Positions 37,537 to 46,403 of a stretch of DNA of 64,000 nt are shown here, in pieces. The notes under the pieces were generated by a model. The model searched no databases. It saw nothing but the letters and a program-made list of their open reading frames with translations, and was not told the DNA's origin. Both the position numbers and the translations under genes were made by a program. Origin of the DNA: Bradyrhizobium sp. Gha (GTDB taxonomy: Bacteria; Pseudomonadota; Alphaproteobacteria; Rhizobiales; Xanthobacteraceae). Position 1 is the first letter of the stretch. Every line of letters begins with the position of its first letter. The stretch is from positions 57,537-121,536 of the forward strand of contig NZ_FOQM01000024.1 of NCBI RefSeq assembly GCF_900113735.1. Direction: 5' to 3'.

Positions 37537-38900
37537 CCGCGAACCTTCTCGCCTTCATTTGCGGCCCACCATGGACCTGGATCGATTGGAGTGCCGTCTT
37601 TGCGGAACTCGACATACAGCACAGGTTGACTCGCGTTGGTGGCGAGAATGGAGGCGACCTGAGATGTCGACCCCATGGTCGCGACCGGCTCCCCCGTGAG
37701 CACAAACTGTCCGATGTTTACCGAAATGCGCTCCATCCCGGCGATCAGGACATGATACCCGCCCCCGGCATTGAGGATCAAGAGTTGTCCATAGCTGCGG
37801 AACGGGCCGGCATAGACCACCCAGCCGTCGCAGGGCGTCGTGACCTGCGATCCAGGCTTGGTAGCCAGCGAAATGCCCTTCTGAACCCCACCGATTCCGT
37901 CGGAACCGCCAAAGTCCCTGATCTTGTTACCGTTAACCGGCATGGGCAGGAGCCCCTTCGCCGAGGCGAACAAGATCGCCGGGCTGGTCCGGGAGCGGTC
38001 CTTGAACACGGCCGGCCCTGATTTGGCGTCGGCCGTCGCGTTTGCCGCTGCTGCCTTAGCCTCGTTGGCCTCGGCCTGCTTTGCGGCCTCGGCCGCTTTC
38101 TCGGCCGCCTTGGCGGCGCTTTGCAGGTCCTGCTCCATCTTGGCGATCAGCCCCTGGAGATCGCCGACCTGCTTTGACAGGGTGATGGCGCGCGAATTCT
38201 CGGCGTCGAGGTCCTTTTCGCGCGAGGATTGCTGCCGCTGGCGCTCGTCGACCAGGGCGGTGAGGCGGGTCTGGTCGCTGCGAATCTTGTCGCGGTCGGA
38301 TGCGAGCTGATCGCGCTCGGCGGCGATGGTTTTGCGCAAGGCCACGAGGTCGCCGAGCTCGCCCGCGATCTTCTCGGCGCGGCCGCGCAATTCCGGCACG
38401 ACGGCACCGAGCAGCATCGCGGTGCGCAGCGATTGCAGCGCATCTTCGGGCCGCACCAGCAGTGCTGGCGGCGTGCGCCGGCCGGCGCGTTGCAGGGCCG
38501 CCAGCACCTCGACGATGTCGGCGCGGCGCGAATCGAGCGAGGCGCGGGCCGCCTGCTCGCGGCCGTTCAGCGTCTTCAGCCGCGCTTCGGCCGCGTCGAT
38601 CTTGGTCTCGACGGTGCGAACATTGGCGGCGGTGTCGATCAATTGCTGATTGAGCTGGGTGCGGTCCTGGCCGAGCGAGGCGATCTCGGCCTTCAGCTTG
38701 GCTTGCGCTTCCTCCGCGCTCTTCTGGCTGGCGCGCGCTGCCTCCAGCTCCTGCTCACGCTGCTTGATGGCGTCGGGCGAGATGGCTGCGGTCTGTGGCG
38801 CCGGTGCCCCCGTCTGAGCTTGCGCGAGGCTTTCTTCGGCGAAGAGGCTTGCGCCGGCGCAACCCGCAATCAGCAGCAAATTGAGGATCGGCGCTCGCAT
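37533..38900 (-). CDS. envC: EnvC-like murein hydrolase activator with degenerate LytM domain
   Basis: A 455-residue exported protein with a signal peptide (1-27), a long coiled-coil region (~45-300, rich in Lys, Glu, Gln, Ala) and a C-terminal LytM/M23-like domain (~315-445: GLLPMPVNGNKIRDFGG, YAGPFRSYGQLLIL). The zinc ligands of active M23 peptidases are missing: QKGIS stands where HxGxD is expected and GGGYHVLIAG where the HxH region lies. That is the EnvC/NlpD condition, where the domain activates amidases rather than cutting. It is coupled by overlap to ctpA and lies 31 bases after rlmH. Confidence 0.9.
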   Translation of the reverse strand: MRAPILNLLLIAGCAGASLFAEESLAQAQTGAPAPQTAAISPDAIKQREQELEAARASQKSAEEAQAKLKAEIASLGQDRTQLNQQLIDTAANVRTVETKIDAAEARLKTLNGREQAARASLDSRRADIVEVLAALQRAGRRTPPALLVRPEDALQSLRTAMLLGAVVPELRGRAEKIAGELGDLVALRKTIAAERDQLASDRDKIRSDQTRLTALVDERQRQQSSREKDLDAENSRAITLSKQVGDLQGLIAKMEQDLQSAAKAAEKAAEAAKQAEANEAKAAAANATADAKSGPAVFKDRSRTSPAILFASAKGLLPMPVNGNKIRDFGGSDGIGGVQKGISLATKPGSQVTTPCDGWVVYAGPFRSYGQLLILNAGGGYHVLIAGMERISVNIGQFVLTGEPVATMGSTSQVASILATNASQPVLYVEFRKDGTPIDPGPWWAANEGEKVRG

Positions 38901-38931
38901 CTCGTCTGCAAGGTGCTCGTTGTGGCGCGAA

Positions 38932-39414
38932 TCACGCGCGATGATAGGGGTGGCCGGCCAGAATGGTGGCGGCCCGATACAGCTGTTCCAGAAGCATGAC
39001 GCGGACCATTTGATGCGGCCAGGTCGCAGAGCCGAACGCGATCGCGAGCTTTGCCTTACGGCGCAATTCGGGCGAAAGTCCGTCCGCCCCTCCGATCACG
39101 AAGATCGTATGCCCGGCGCCCTCGTCGCGCCAGCGCCCGAGATTCCGTGCGAATACGGTGGAATCGAGATTTTGCCCGCGCTCGTCCATCGCCACCAGGA
39201 TCGACTTGTCAGGGATATGCGCGGAGATCGCCGCGGCCTCCTCGGTCATCCGCGTTGCGGCGTCGCGTGCGCGGCTTTCCGGGATTTCGTGGACGGAGAG
39301 CTCACGGAATCCGAGCTTGCGGCCGGTCTCGTCGAACCGCTCGAAATAGCGGTCGGCAAGCTCCCGTTCGGGGCCCTGCTTCAGCCGGCCCACCGCAATG
39401 ACGGTAACACGCAT
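38932..39414 (-). CDS. rlmH: 23S rRNA pseudouridine-1915 N3-methyltransferase
   Basis: A 160-residue SPOUT methyltransferase that modifies pseudouridine 1915 in helix 69 of 23S rRNA. The start MRVTVIAVGRLK, the SAM-binding FVIGGADGLSPELR and the knot-forming LEQLYRAATILAGHPYHR are family signatures. ATG at 39414 is chosen over an extension to 39450. It lies between rsfS and the envC-like gene on the same strand. The order nadD - rsfS - rlmH is widely conserved in bacteria. Confidence 0.95.
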   Translation of the reverse strand: MRVTVIAVGRLKQGPERELADRYFERFDETGRKLGFRELSVHEIPESRARDAATRMTEEAAAISAHIPDKSILVAMDERGQNLDSTVFARNLGRWRDEGAGHTIFVIGGADGLSPELRRKAKLAIAFGSATWPHQMVRVMLLEQLYRAATILAGHPYHRA

Positions 39415-39496
39415 AGCATCTCTTGAGTCGCGCGCACCATGCGCGCGCATGACGCTAGCATGCGCGTCAGCCGATGCGAAATCGGCTTAAGTCAGC

Positions 39497-39916
39497 CTAG
39501 ATCGCCTTCGCCGCCCCCGGGCCCTGCGTGTACAGTCTCTCGAGGTTGTAGAACTCACGGACCTCGGGTCTGAACACGTGCACGATCACATCGCCGGAAT
39601 CGATCAGCACCCAGTCGCAGTTGGGCAAGCCCTCGACGTGGATGTTCTTGATGCCGTTTTCCTTGAGGCCTTTGGCGACGTTCTCCGCGATCGCGCCAAC
39701 GTGCCGGTTCACCCGGCCGGTGGTGACGATCATGTAGTCGGAGTATGCCGATTTGCCGCGAAGGTCGATGGTGACCGTCTCTTCCGCCTTCATGTCGTCG
39801 AGGCGGGAGAGGATCAGGCTCAGCGTCTTGTCGGCGTCGGGTTGCGCCTTCAAGGCCGCAGCTTTGGTCGATGTTTTACGCGCGGGTTTTGCCTTGGGTA
39901 AAACAGACTTGGACAA
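39497..39916 (-). CDS. rsfS: ribosome silencing factor RsfS
   Basis: A 139-residue protein of the RsfS/Iojap (DUF143) family. After a basic N-terminal extension of about 28 residues (KPARKTSTKAAALKAQ), the domain has ILSRLDDMKAEETVTIDLRG, the SAYSDYMIVTTGRVNRHVGAIA region and DWVLIDSGDVIVHVF. It binds ribosomal protein L14 and blocks subunit joining under nutrient limitation. It stands between nadD and rlmH. The hairpin-rich 82 bases downstream (GCGCGCGCATGACG and similar) may influence expression of rlmH. Confidence 0.93.
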   Translation of the reverse strand: MSKSVLPKAKPARKTSTKAAALKAQPDADKTLSLILSRLDDMKAEETVTIDLRGKSAYSDYMIVTTGRVNRHVGAIAENVAKGLKENGIKNIHVEGLPNCDWVLIDSGDVIVHVFRPEVREFYNLERLYTQGPGAAKAI

Positions 39917-40049
39917 TACAGATGTGGTCAGGGACCATTCCTTTCACTGTATCGCGAACGCCGAATCCAGCGCTCACTGGCTACACTACATCATGTGGGG
40001 TTAAGGGTTTCAATATGCCAGAGAGCCCCAACCCTGCGCACAATCCGTC

Positions 40050-40694
40050 TCACTTCGTACCTTTCCAGCTCCCGTCCGGGTTCCGCAGGCCCGTTGAGGA
40101 GAGATTCAGCTTCAATCCGGTCAGGAAGACCCAGGCCGGCGCCGTCTGATCCGCAAGCAGGGCTGCCTTATTCTCCGGCAGGCGGTAGCGCGCCAGCGCC
40201 TTGGCGGCGGGAGAGGCGAGGGCCCGAAAGCTCTGCGGCGGACGATCGATGACCGCAACCGGCACTTGGCCGGCGATACGCCGCCAGTCCTGCCAACGAT
40301 GGAATTGAGCGAGGTTGTCGGCGCCCATAATCCAGACGAAGCGCAGGCCGTTGAAGCGGCGGCGCAAGGTGTTGATCGTGTCGATAGTGTAGCGCGTACG
40401 AATGACGGATTCGAGACAGCTCACCTCGATCCTGGGGTCCTCAGCGACGTCACGCGCGGCCTGCATGCGCTCGCCGAGCTCATGCAGATTGCCGTTCTCC
40501 TTGAGCGGGTTGCCCGGCGTCACGAGCCACCAGACGCGATCGAGTTGCAATCGCTTGAGCGCGAATTGGCTGATCGCGCGATGGGCCTGGTGCGGCGGAT
40601 TGAACGAGCCGCCGAGCAGGCCGATGCGCATGCCCGGGGTCGAGGGCGGGGCCGCTTGCGCCACCGAACGCGGCACGACGAATTTGTTACTCAA
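40050..40694 (-). CDS. nadD: nicotinate-nucleotide adenylyltransferase
   Basis: An NAD biosynthesis enzyme joining nicotinate mononucleotide and AMP. The nucleotidyltransferase signature is GLLGGSFNPPHQAHRAIS, with WLVTPGNPLK, TIDTINTLRRRF, FVWIMGADNL and the C-terminal SSTGLRN (the ISST-x-R motif). Two starts are possible: TTG at 40694 (AAGGCGG seven bases upstream; 214 residues, like E. coli NadD) and ATG at 40631 (MRIGLLGG; 193 residues, no SD). I prefer TTG because of the ribosome site. It lies 24 bases after proA on the same strand. Confidence 0.92.
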   Translation of the reverse strand: MSNKFVVPRSVAQAAPPSTPGMRIGLLGGSFNPPHQAHRAISQFALKRLQLDRVWWLVTPGNPLKENGNLHELGERMQAARDVAEDPRIEVSCLESVIRTRYTIDTINTLRRRFNGLRFVWIMGADNLAQFHRWQDWRRIAGQVPVAVIDRPPQSFRALASPAAKALARYRLPENKAALLADQTAPAWVFLTGLKLNLSSTGLRNPDGSWKGTK

Positions 40695-40717
40695 TGCCCC
40701 CGCCTTGCGACCACTAC

Positions 40718-42013
40718 TTACGGCCGCGTCTGCCCGGTGCCGTGAACGCGATACTTGAAGCTCGTCAGCTGCTCGGCGCCGACGGGGCCGCGGGCGTGGA
40801 AGCGGCCGGTGGCGATGCCGATCTCGGCGCCGAAGCCGAACTCGCCGCCATCGGCGAACTGCGTCGAGGCGTTGTGGAGCACGATCGCGGAATCGACTTC
40901 GCTCAGGAATTTCTTCGCGGCCACGTCGTTCTCGCTGACGATCGCATCGGTGTGATGCGAGCCGTGGTCCTGGATATGCGCGATCGCGCCGTCCACGCCG
41001 TCCACCACCTTGGCCGCGATGATCGCGTCGAGATATTCGGTGTCCCAATCGTCTTCGCTGGCAGGCTTTACGCGCGAATCGGTCTTCTGCACGGCGTCGT
41101 CGCCGCGCACTTCGCAGCCGGCGTCGAGCAGCATCTCGACCAGCGGCTTCAGGCTCTTGCCAGCTGCGGCGCGATCGACCAGCAGCGTTTCGGCCGCGCC
41201 ACAGACGCCGGTGCGGCGCATCTTGGCGTTCAGCACGATCGACTTCGCCATGGCGAGGTCGGCGCTGCCATCGATGTAGACGTGATTGACGCCTTCGAGA
41301 TGCGCGAACACGGGCACGCGCGCTTCCTGCTCGACCCGCGCAACGAGGCTCTTGCCGCCCCGCGGCACGATCACGTCGACCGCTCCGTTAAGGCCCGATA
41401 GCATCATGCCGACCGCCGCGCGGTCGCGCGTCGGCACCAGCGTGATCGCAGCTTCAGGCAGTCCGGCTTCGCGCAAACCCTGCACGAGGCATTCATGGAT
41501 GGCGCGGCAGGAGCGAAAACTGTCGGAGCCGCCGCGCAGGATCACGGCATTGCCCGACTTCAGGCACAGCACGCCAGCATCCGCCGCGACGTTGGGACGG
41601 CTCTCGAAGATCACGCCGACGACGCCGAGCGGCACGCGCACGCGCTCGATGATCATGCCGTTCGGCCGCTGCCAGCTCTCGGTGACGATGCCGACGGGAT
41701 CGGCGATGCCGCGCACGACGGCGATGCCTTCCGCCATGCCTTCGACCCGCGCCGGCGTCAGCGTCAGGCGATCGATGAAGGAGGAGGTTGCGTTGCCGGA
41801 GGCGCGGGCTTCCGCGACGTCCTCGGCATTTGCGGCAAGGATCGCCGCAGCATTGCTGCGGATCGCCTTCTCCATGGCTTCCAGCGCCCGGTTCTTCTGT
41901 TCCGGCGGCGCCAGTGCCAGCACGCGCGCGGCCGCGCGGGCACGGGTGGCGAGATCGGACATCAGCGCCTGAAGATCGGCATTGCCGTCGACGGCTTTGA
42001 GGGGGGCGGCCAT
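40718..42013 (-). CDS. proA: gamma-glutamyl phosphate reductase
   Basis: A 431-residue aldehyde-dehydrogenase-fold enzyme, the second step of proline synthesis, reducing gamma-glutamyl phosphate to glutamate semialdehyde with NADPH. The nucleophile is C271 in RRTGVCGAAE. SRPNVAADAGVLCLKSGN, VPRGGKSL and FAHLEGVNHVYID are typical, and the end has VHGTGQTR. It lies between proB and nadD on the same strand. The 136 bases to proB contain short palindromes (CCCAGCTGGG) but no terminator with a T tract. Confidence 0.96.
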   Translation of the reverse strand: MAAPLKAVDGNADLQALMSDLATRARAAARVLALAPPEQKNRALEAMEKAIRSNAAAILAANAEDVAEARASGNATSSFIDRLTLTPARVEGMAEGIAVVRGIADPVGIVTESWQRPNGMIIERVRVPLGVVGVIFESRPNVAADAGVLCLKSGNAVILRGGSDSFRSCRAIHECLVQGLREAGLPEAAITLVPTRDRAAVGMMLSGLNGAVDVIVPRGGKSLVARVEQEARVPVFAHLEGVNHVYIDGSADLAMAKSIVLNAKMRRTGVCGAAETLLVDRAAAGKSLKPLVEMLLDAGCEVRGDDAVQKTDSRVKPASEDDWDTEYLDAIIAAKVVDGVDGAIAHIQDHGSHHTDAIVSENDVAAKKFLSEVDSAIVLHNASTQFADGGEFGFGAEIGIATGRFHARGPVGAEQLTSFKYRVHGTGQTRP

Positions 42014-42149
42014 GGGGTGTCAAACCTTCTGCTAAGGCGGTGTCCTAGCACGGAAATCCCGCTTTTGCGAAGGGCGGGGAGGGTATGGCAGGTACGCCGG
42101 GTTGTGCGCGCCCCAGCTGGGTCACTGGCCCAGCGATCGGGCCGCAGCC

Positions 42150-43271
42150 CTACCCGCCCACCACCAGATCATCACGGTGGATCATCTCCGCGCGACCGCT
42201 GATGCCGAGGATGTTCATCACGTCTGGAGACGAGCGGCCCTTGATGCGCTCGGCGACCTCGGCATCGTAAGCGATCAGGCCGCGGCCGACCTCGCTGCTA
42301 TCAGGGCCGCGCACGATCACGGCATCGCCGCGGGCGAACTGGCCCTCCACCTTGATCACGCCGGCGGGCAGCAGGCTGGCGCCGGCGCGCAGTGCCGTCA
42401 CCGCACCGGCGTCGATGGTCAGCGTGCCCTTCGGCTCCAGCGTGCCCGCGATCCAGCGTTTTCGCGACGTGATGGGATTGGCCGGCGTCAGGAACCAGGT
42501 GCAGCGGCCGCCATTGGCGATCGCCTGAAGCGGATGCTCGATCTTGCCTGATGCAATCAGCATATGCGTGCCGCCAGTCGTGGCGATCTTGGCCGCCTCG
42601 ACCTTGGTGCGCATGCCGCCGCGCGACAGTTCGGACTCGGCGTCTCCCGCCACCGCCTCGATCTCCGAGGAAATGCTCTCGACCACGGGGATCAGTTTTG
42701 CGTTCGGATTGTTCTTCGGCGGCGCGTCGTAGAGCCCGTCGATGTCGGACAACAGCACCAGCAGATCGGCGCTCGCCATGGTGGCAACGCGGGCGGCGAG
42801 ACGGTCGTTGTCGCCGTAGCGGATCTCGGTGGTGGCAACCGTGTCGTTCTCGTTGATGACGGGGATCGCGCGCCACTCCAGCAGCTTGCCGATCGTGGAG
42901 CGGGCATTGAGATAGCGGCGGCGCTCTTCGGTATCCCCAGGCGTCACCAGGATCTGGCCGGCGCCGATGTCATGCGCGCCGAGCACCTCCGACCAGATCC
43001 GCGCCAGCGCGATCTGGCCGACGGCTGCGGCCGCCTGGCTTTCCTCGAGCTTCAGTGGACCGCGAGGCAATTTCAGCCGGCTGCGGCCGAGCGCGATCGA
43101 GCCCGAGGAGACGACGAGAACGTCGCGGCCCCCCTTGTGCAGCTTCGCCATGTCGTCGGCGAGCGCGGCGAGCCAGGAGGCGCGCACCTCACCCCTGTCG
43201 GAATCGACCAGCAGCGCGGAGCCGACCTTGACGACGATGCGGCGGAATTGACTGAGTTCGGGGCTGGCCAT
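42150..43271 (-). CDS. proB: glutamate 5-kinase
   Basis: A 373-residue enzyme, the first step of proline synthesis and the feedback-inhibited one. The amino-acid-kinase domain (1-~265) has IVVKVGSALL, VVSSGSIALG, VINENDTVAT, GDNDRLAARVA and the GGMRTKVEAAKIAT loop. A C-terminal PUA domain (~285-360) contains GAVTALRAGASLLPAGV. ATG at 43271 (MASPELSQF) is preferred over an ORF extension to 43373 that has no ribosome site. The order proB-proA-nadD on one strand suggests a shared transcript. Confidence 0.95.
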   Translation of the reverse strand: MASPELSQFRRIVVKVGSALLVDSDRGEVRASWLAALADDMAKLHKGGRDVLVVSSGSIALGRSRLKLPRGPLKLEESQAAAAVGQIALARIWSEVLGAHDIGAGQILVTPGDTEERRRYLNARSTIGKLLEWRAIPVINENDTVATTEIRYGDNDRLAARVATMASADLLVLLSDIDGLYDAPPKNNPNAKLIPVVESISSEIEAVAGDAESELSRGGMRTKVEAAKIATTGGTHMLIASGKIEHPLQAIANGGRCTWFLTPANPITSRKRWIAGTLEPKGTLTIDAGAVTALRAGASLLPAGVIKVEGQFARGDAVIVRGPDSSEVGRGLIAYDAEVAERIKGRSSPDVMNILGISGRAEMIHRDDLVVGG

Positions 43272-43452
43272 GGTGTTGTCAGGTTGCTCTGGAAACGGCG
43301 GAGCGACGGGCAGCGCCGATGAGGCTGCTTTTGCAGCAGGACGGTGGCCGGCGCAAGGCAGCAGGCCCGGCAAACGGCGAAGGTCGGCCTTGTCTTGCCG
43401 CCGAGCCCGGCTCTAATGCCGTCAACCAATCACGGGCTGGACGAGGACACGA

Positions 43453-44430
43453 ATGGATCGCCGTAAATTCATGGCCGGATGTCTTGGAGGATGTCTCGGC
43501 CTGCCGCTGCTGGCCCAGGCGGGTGAGGCGCAAGCGCAGGCTGGGCTCAGCAAAATCATCTTTCCGTTCGCGGCGGGCGCGGGTGGCGACACGCTGTGCC
43601 GGCTGATTGCGCAGGAGGTCGCGCCAATGCTGCAACGGACCATGGTGGTCGAGAACCGCACCGGCGGCGACGGCCTGATCGGCATCAAATCGGTGAAGGG
43701 TGCGAGCCCCGACGGCAGCATGGTGCTGGTGACGACGGGGCCGACCATGTACCTGCTGCCGATGGTGGAGACGACACCGAGCTTCGACCCGGCCAACGAT
43801 TTCATGCCGGTGTCGCTGCTCGCACGGTTCGAATTCGCCGTCGTGATCGGCCGGGAGATCGATGTTGCGGATTTCAAGGGATTTGTGGCGTGGCTGAAAG
43901 CGCATCCGGACAAGACGTCGTTCGGCGTTCCCAGCAACGGCACTATCCCCCACTTCATGGGCTCCAAGCTCGAGAGGGATCTCAGTATCCCGCTGACGCG
44001 CGTGCCCTATCGCGGCAGTGCGCCTGTTCTCAACGACGTCATCGGCGGGCACATTTCCTTTGGGATCACCACGCTGGCCGATGCGCTGCCGCAGCATCGT
44101 GCCAACGGCCTGAAGATCGTTGCGGTCTCGAGCGCGGAGCGTTCGCCGTTTGCACCTGAGGTTCCGACGCTGAAGGAGAATGGCATCGATCTCGTGGCGG
44201 ACGCCTGGTACGGCATGTGGCTTCCCGCCGGCAGCCCGGCGGAATTTGCGAGCAAGTTAGGCGCGGCCGCGAGCGCGGCGCTGGCCAAGCCCGATGTCAA
44301 GGAGAAGCTCACGGCGATCGGCCTGATCCCGGTCGGCAGCAGCGCAGACGGGCTGACCAAGGAACTCGCCGCCAACACCGCGTTCTGGCAGCCGATCGTG
44401 AAGGCGACGGGATACAAGATCGAGAATTAA
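43453..44430 (+). CDS. tripartite tricarboxylate transporter substrate-binding protein (TctC/Bug)
   Basis: A 325-residue periplasmic binding protein. The N-terminus MDRRKFMAGCLGG has a twin-arginine pattern (RRxFxxG), followed by a hydrophobic stretch and AQA, so Tat export is probable. The Bug-family sequence includes FPFAAGAGGDTLCRLIA, VVENRTGGDGLIG, PYRGSAPVLNDVIGGH and AWYGMWLPAGSP. These proteins bind carboxylates or other small acids for a TctAB permease. No tctA or tctB is in the window, so it is an orphan here, as many rhizobial Bug proteins are. The gene is flanked by proB (divergent) and a palindromic repeat. Confidence 0.9.
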   Translation: MDRRKFMAGCLGGCLGLPLLAQAGEAQAQAGLSKIIFPFAAGAGGDTLCRLIAQEVAPMLQRTMVVENRTGGDGLIGIKSVKGASPDGSMVLVTTGPTMYLLPMVETTPSFDPANDFMPVSLLARFEFAVVIGREIDVADFKGFVAWLKAHPDKTSFGVPSNGTIPHFMGSKLERDLSIPLTRVPYRGSAPVLNDVIGGHISFGITTLADALPQHRANGLKIVAVSSAERSPFAPEVPTLKENGIDLVADAWYGMWLPAGSPAEFASKLGAAASAALAKPDVKEKLTAIGLIPVGSSADGLTKELAANTAFWQPIVKATGYKIEN

Positions 44431-44442
44431 AGGCTCCCCACC

Positions 44443-44529
44443 CGTCATTGCGAGGAGCCCTTGCGACGAAGCAATCCAGAGTCCCGCCGCGGAGAGATTC
44501 TGGATTGCTTCGCTACGCTCGCAATGACG
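44443..44529. repeat. intergenic palindromic repeat, CATTGCGAG family
   Basis: CGTCATTGCGAGGAGCCC on the left and TACGCTCGCAATGACGA on the right are inverted ends, with GCAATCCAGA / TCTGGATTGC as inner arms. It separates two convergent genes. Confidence 0.92.
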
Positions 44530-44533
44530 AGGC

Positions 44534-46168
44534 TCACATCTTCTCCCGCTGCGCGATCCCGTCCTTGATCGACGCCAGCTCGGCTTCGTCCCAGATGCCG
44601 ATCAGGAAGCCGCCCTTCACCTGGAGCTGGTTGTCGGCATAGGCTGCGATCTTCTCGCGCGGTGTGGTGATGTGGCCGCTCGGATGTAGCGCCCAATCGA
44701 AGAGCTCGGCCTGGAGCCGCGTGATAATCGCAGCGCATTCAGGGTCATCGCCCCGATCGAAATATTCCTGTGGATCGGTTTCAAGATCATACAGCATCGG
44801 GCGGAAGCCGGAGGCGTGGATGTATTTCCAGCGGCCGTCGAACACCATGAACAGGCGGCAGCGTTCGATCGGCTGGTTCAGCTTCAACCTGACATCCTGC
44901 ATGGCGTAGTCGTATTCGGAGAATGCCACCTTGCGCCAATCAGGCGGCGTAGGCCCGCGCAGCAGCGGCAGCAGCGAACGTCCTTCGAGGATGTGGCCCG
45001 GCACCTTGCCGCCGAAATAATCGACGAAGGTCGGCGCGAGATCGATGCCTTCGACCAGTGCATCGCTGCACGTGCCGCGCGTCGCGTCCGCCTCCTGCGA
45101 GGGGTCGATGATGATCAGCGGGATCTTCGCCGACTGCTCGTGGAACAAGTCCTTCTCGCCCATCCAGTGATCGCCGAGATAGTCGCCATGGTCGGAGGTG
45201 AACACGATCATGGTGGTTTCCAGCAGGCCGCGCGCCTCCAAGAACTTCATCAGCACGGCCATCTGATCGTCGATCTGGGTGATTAGGCCCATATAGGTCG
45301 GGATCACCTTCTCCCGCGCGTCGTCGCGCGCCATGTTGCGGGAGTAGCGCATGTCCATATAGGCGCCGAACACCGGATGCGGATCTTGCCGCTCGCGCTC
45401 GGAGCGGATCACCGGGATCATGTCCTCGGTCGCGTACATGCTCGCATAGGGCTCCGGCGCGATGTAGGGCCAGTGTGGCTTGATGTAGGAGAGATGCAGA
45501 CACCACGGCCGCCCATCCGTTTCGGCTTCGCCGATGAAATCCATTGCGCGCCGCGTCATGTACGGCGTCTCGGAATGCTCGTCCGGCACGCGCGCGGCCT
45601 TGTCGGCGTGCACCAGCAGCCAGCCGTTCTGCAACGAGCCGTCTTCGGCGGCGGCCGAATTGGCCCAATGCTCCCACGGATTCGTCGCTTCAAACCCCTG
45701 CTGGCGCAGATATTCGTCGTATTTCGGACGCGGCCGTCCGGTCGGATGCAGGCCGTCGTCGCGCTCGTAAGGCTCGAAGCCGCATTCGGCGACATGCACG
45801 CCGATGACCGATTCCGGCGGGATGCCGAGCGCCTTCATGCCTTCAAGGTCAGGCGCCATGTGGGTCTTGCCGACCAGTACATTGCGCACGCCGATTTTCT
45901 TGAGGTGATCGCCGAGCGTGGGCTCGCCGACGCGCAGCGGCCAGCCGTTCCAATGCGAACCGTGCGAGCGCATGTAGCGCCCGGTGTAGAACGACATCCG
46001 CGACGGTCCGCAGATCGGCGATTGCACATAGGCCTTCGAGAACAGCACGCCGCGCTTGGCCATGGCGTCGATGTTCGGCGTCTTCAGCGTGGGATGGCCG
46101 GTGCAGCCGAGATAATCATAGCGAAGCTGGTCGCACATGATCCAGAGAACGTTCTTCGCGCGCGCCAT
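44534..46168 (-). CDS. sulfatase-family hydrolase, formylglycine (Cys) type
   Basis: A 544-residue member of the alkaline phosphatase/sulfatase superfamily. Metal ligands begin with D13 in WIMCDQLRYD. The active-site cysteine to be converted to formylglycine is C53 in CGPSRMSFYTGRY (CxPxR with S at the fourth place). TSDHGDYLGDH supplies the second metal pair, and KTHM and HPVFGAYM lie between. No signal peptide is seen, so it is probably cytoplasmic. The CGPSR context and length are also compatible with phosphonate monoester hydrolase / phosphodiesterase activity known from rhizobial relatives, so the substrate (sulfate ester, phosphonate or phosphodiester) is open. A repeat lies on each side. 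Confidence 0.87.
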   Translation of the reverse strand: MARAKNVLWIMCDQLRYDYLGCTGHPTLKTPNIDAMAKRGVLFSKAYVQSPICGPSRMSFYTGRYMRSHGSHWNGWPLRVGEPTLGDHLKKIGVRNVLVGKTHMAPDLEGMKALGIPPESVIGVHVAECGFEPYERDDGLHPTGRPRPKYDEYLRQQGFEATNPWEHWANSAAAEDGSLQNGWLLVHADKAARVPDEHSETPYMTRRAMDFIGEAETDGRPWCLHLSYIKPHWPYIAPEPYASMYATEDMIPVIRSERERQDPHPVFGAYMDMRYSRNMARDDAREKVIPTYMGLITQIDDQMAVLMKFLEARGLLETTMIVFTSDHGDYLGDHWMGEKDLFHEQSAKIPLIIIDPSQEADATRGTCSDALVEGIDLAPTFVDYFGGKVPGHILEGRSLLPLLRGPTPPDWRKVAFSEYDYAMQDVRLKLNQPIERCRLFMVFDGRWKYIHASGFRPMLYDLETDPQEYFDRGDDPECAAIITRLQAELFDWALHPSGHITTPREKIAAYADNQLQVKGGFLIGIWDEAELASIKDGIAQREKM

Positions 46169-46264
46169 GCGTCATCCCTGAAGTTTCTTGATTATCTGAT
46201 GCTGCGCTATCGAAGGAGCGATGGCAAGCTGGTGATGCGCGCGCCTGTGGCCATAGACTCCACT

Positions 46265-46391
46265 GTCGTCCCTGCGAACGCAGGGACCCATAACCACAGA
46301 AAGTGGTTTGGCGAAGATTCGTCGTCCGGTACGACAACCATGCGCAATCGAGAGATCACGCGGTAGGGGTCCCCGCGTGCGCGGGGACGAC
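46265..46391. repeat. intergenic palindromic repeat, GTCGTCCCTGCG family
   Basis: GTCGTCCCTGCGAACGCAGGGACCC on the left (a local hairpin, here described by its ends GTCGTCCC and GGGACCC) and GGGGTCCCCGCGTGCGCGGGGACGAC on the right (ends GGGGTCCCC and GGGACGAC) bracket about 75 bases. CCACAGAAAGTGG is a small inner hairpin. Confidence 0.85.
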
Positions 46392-46403
46392 AAAGGAGAG
46401 AGA

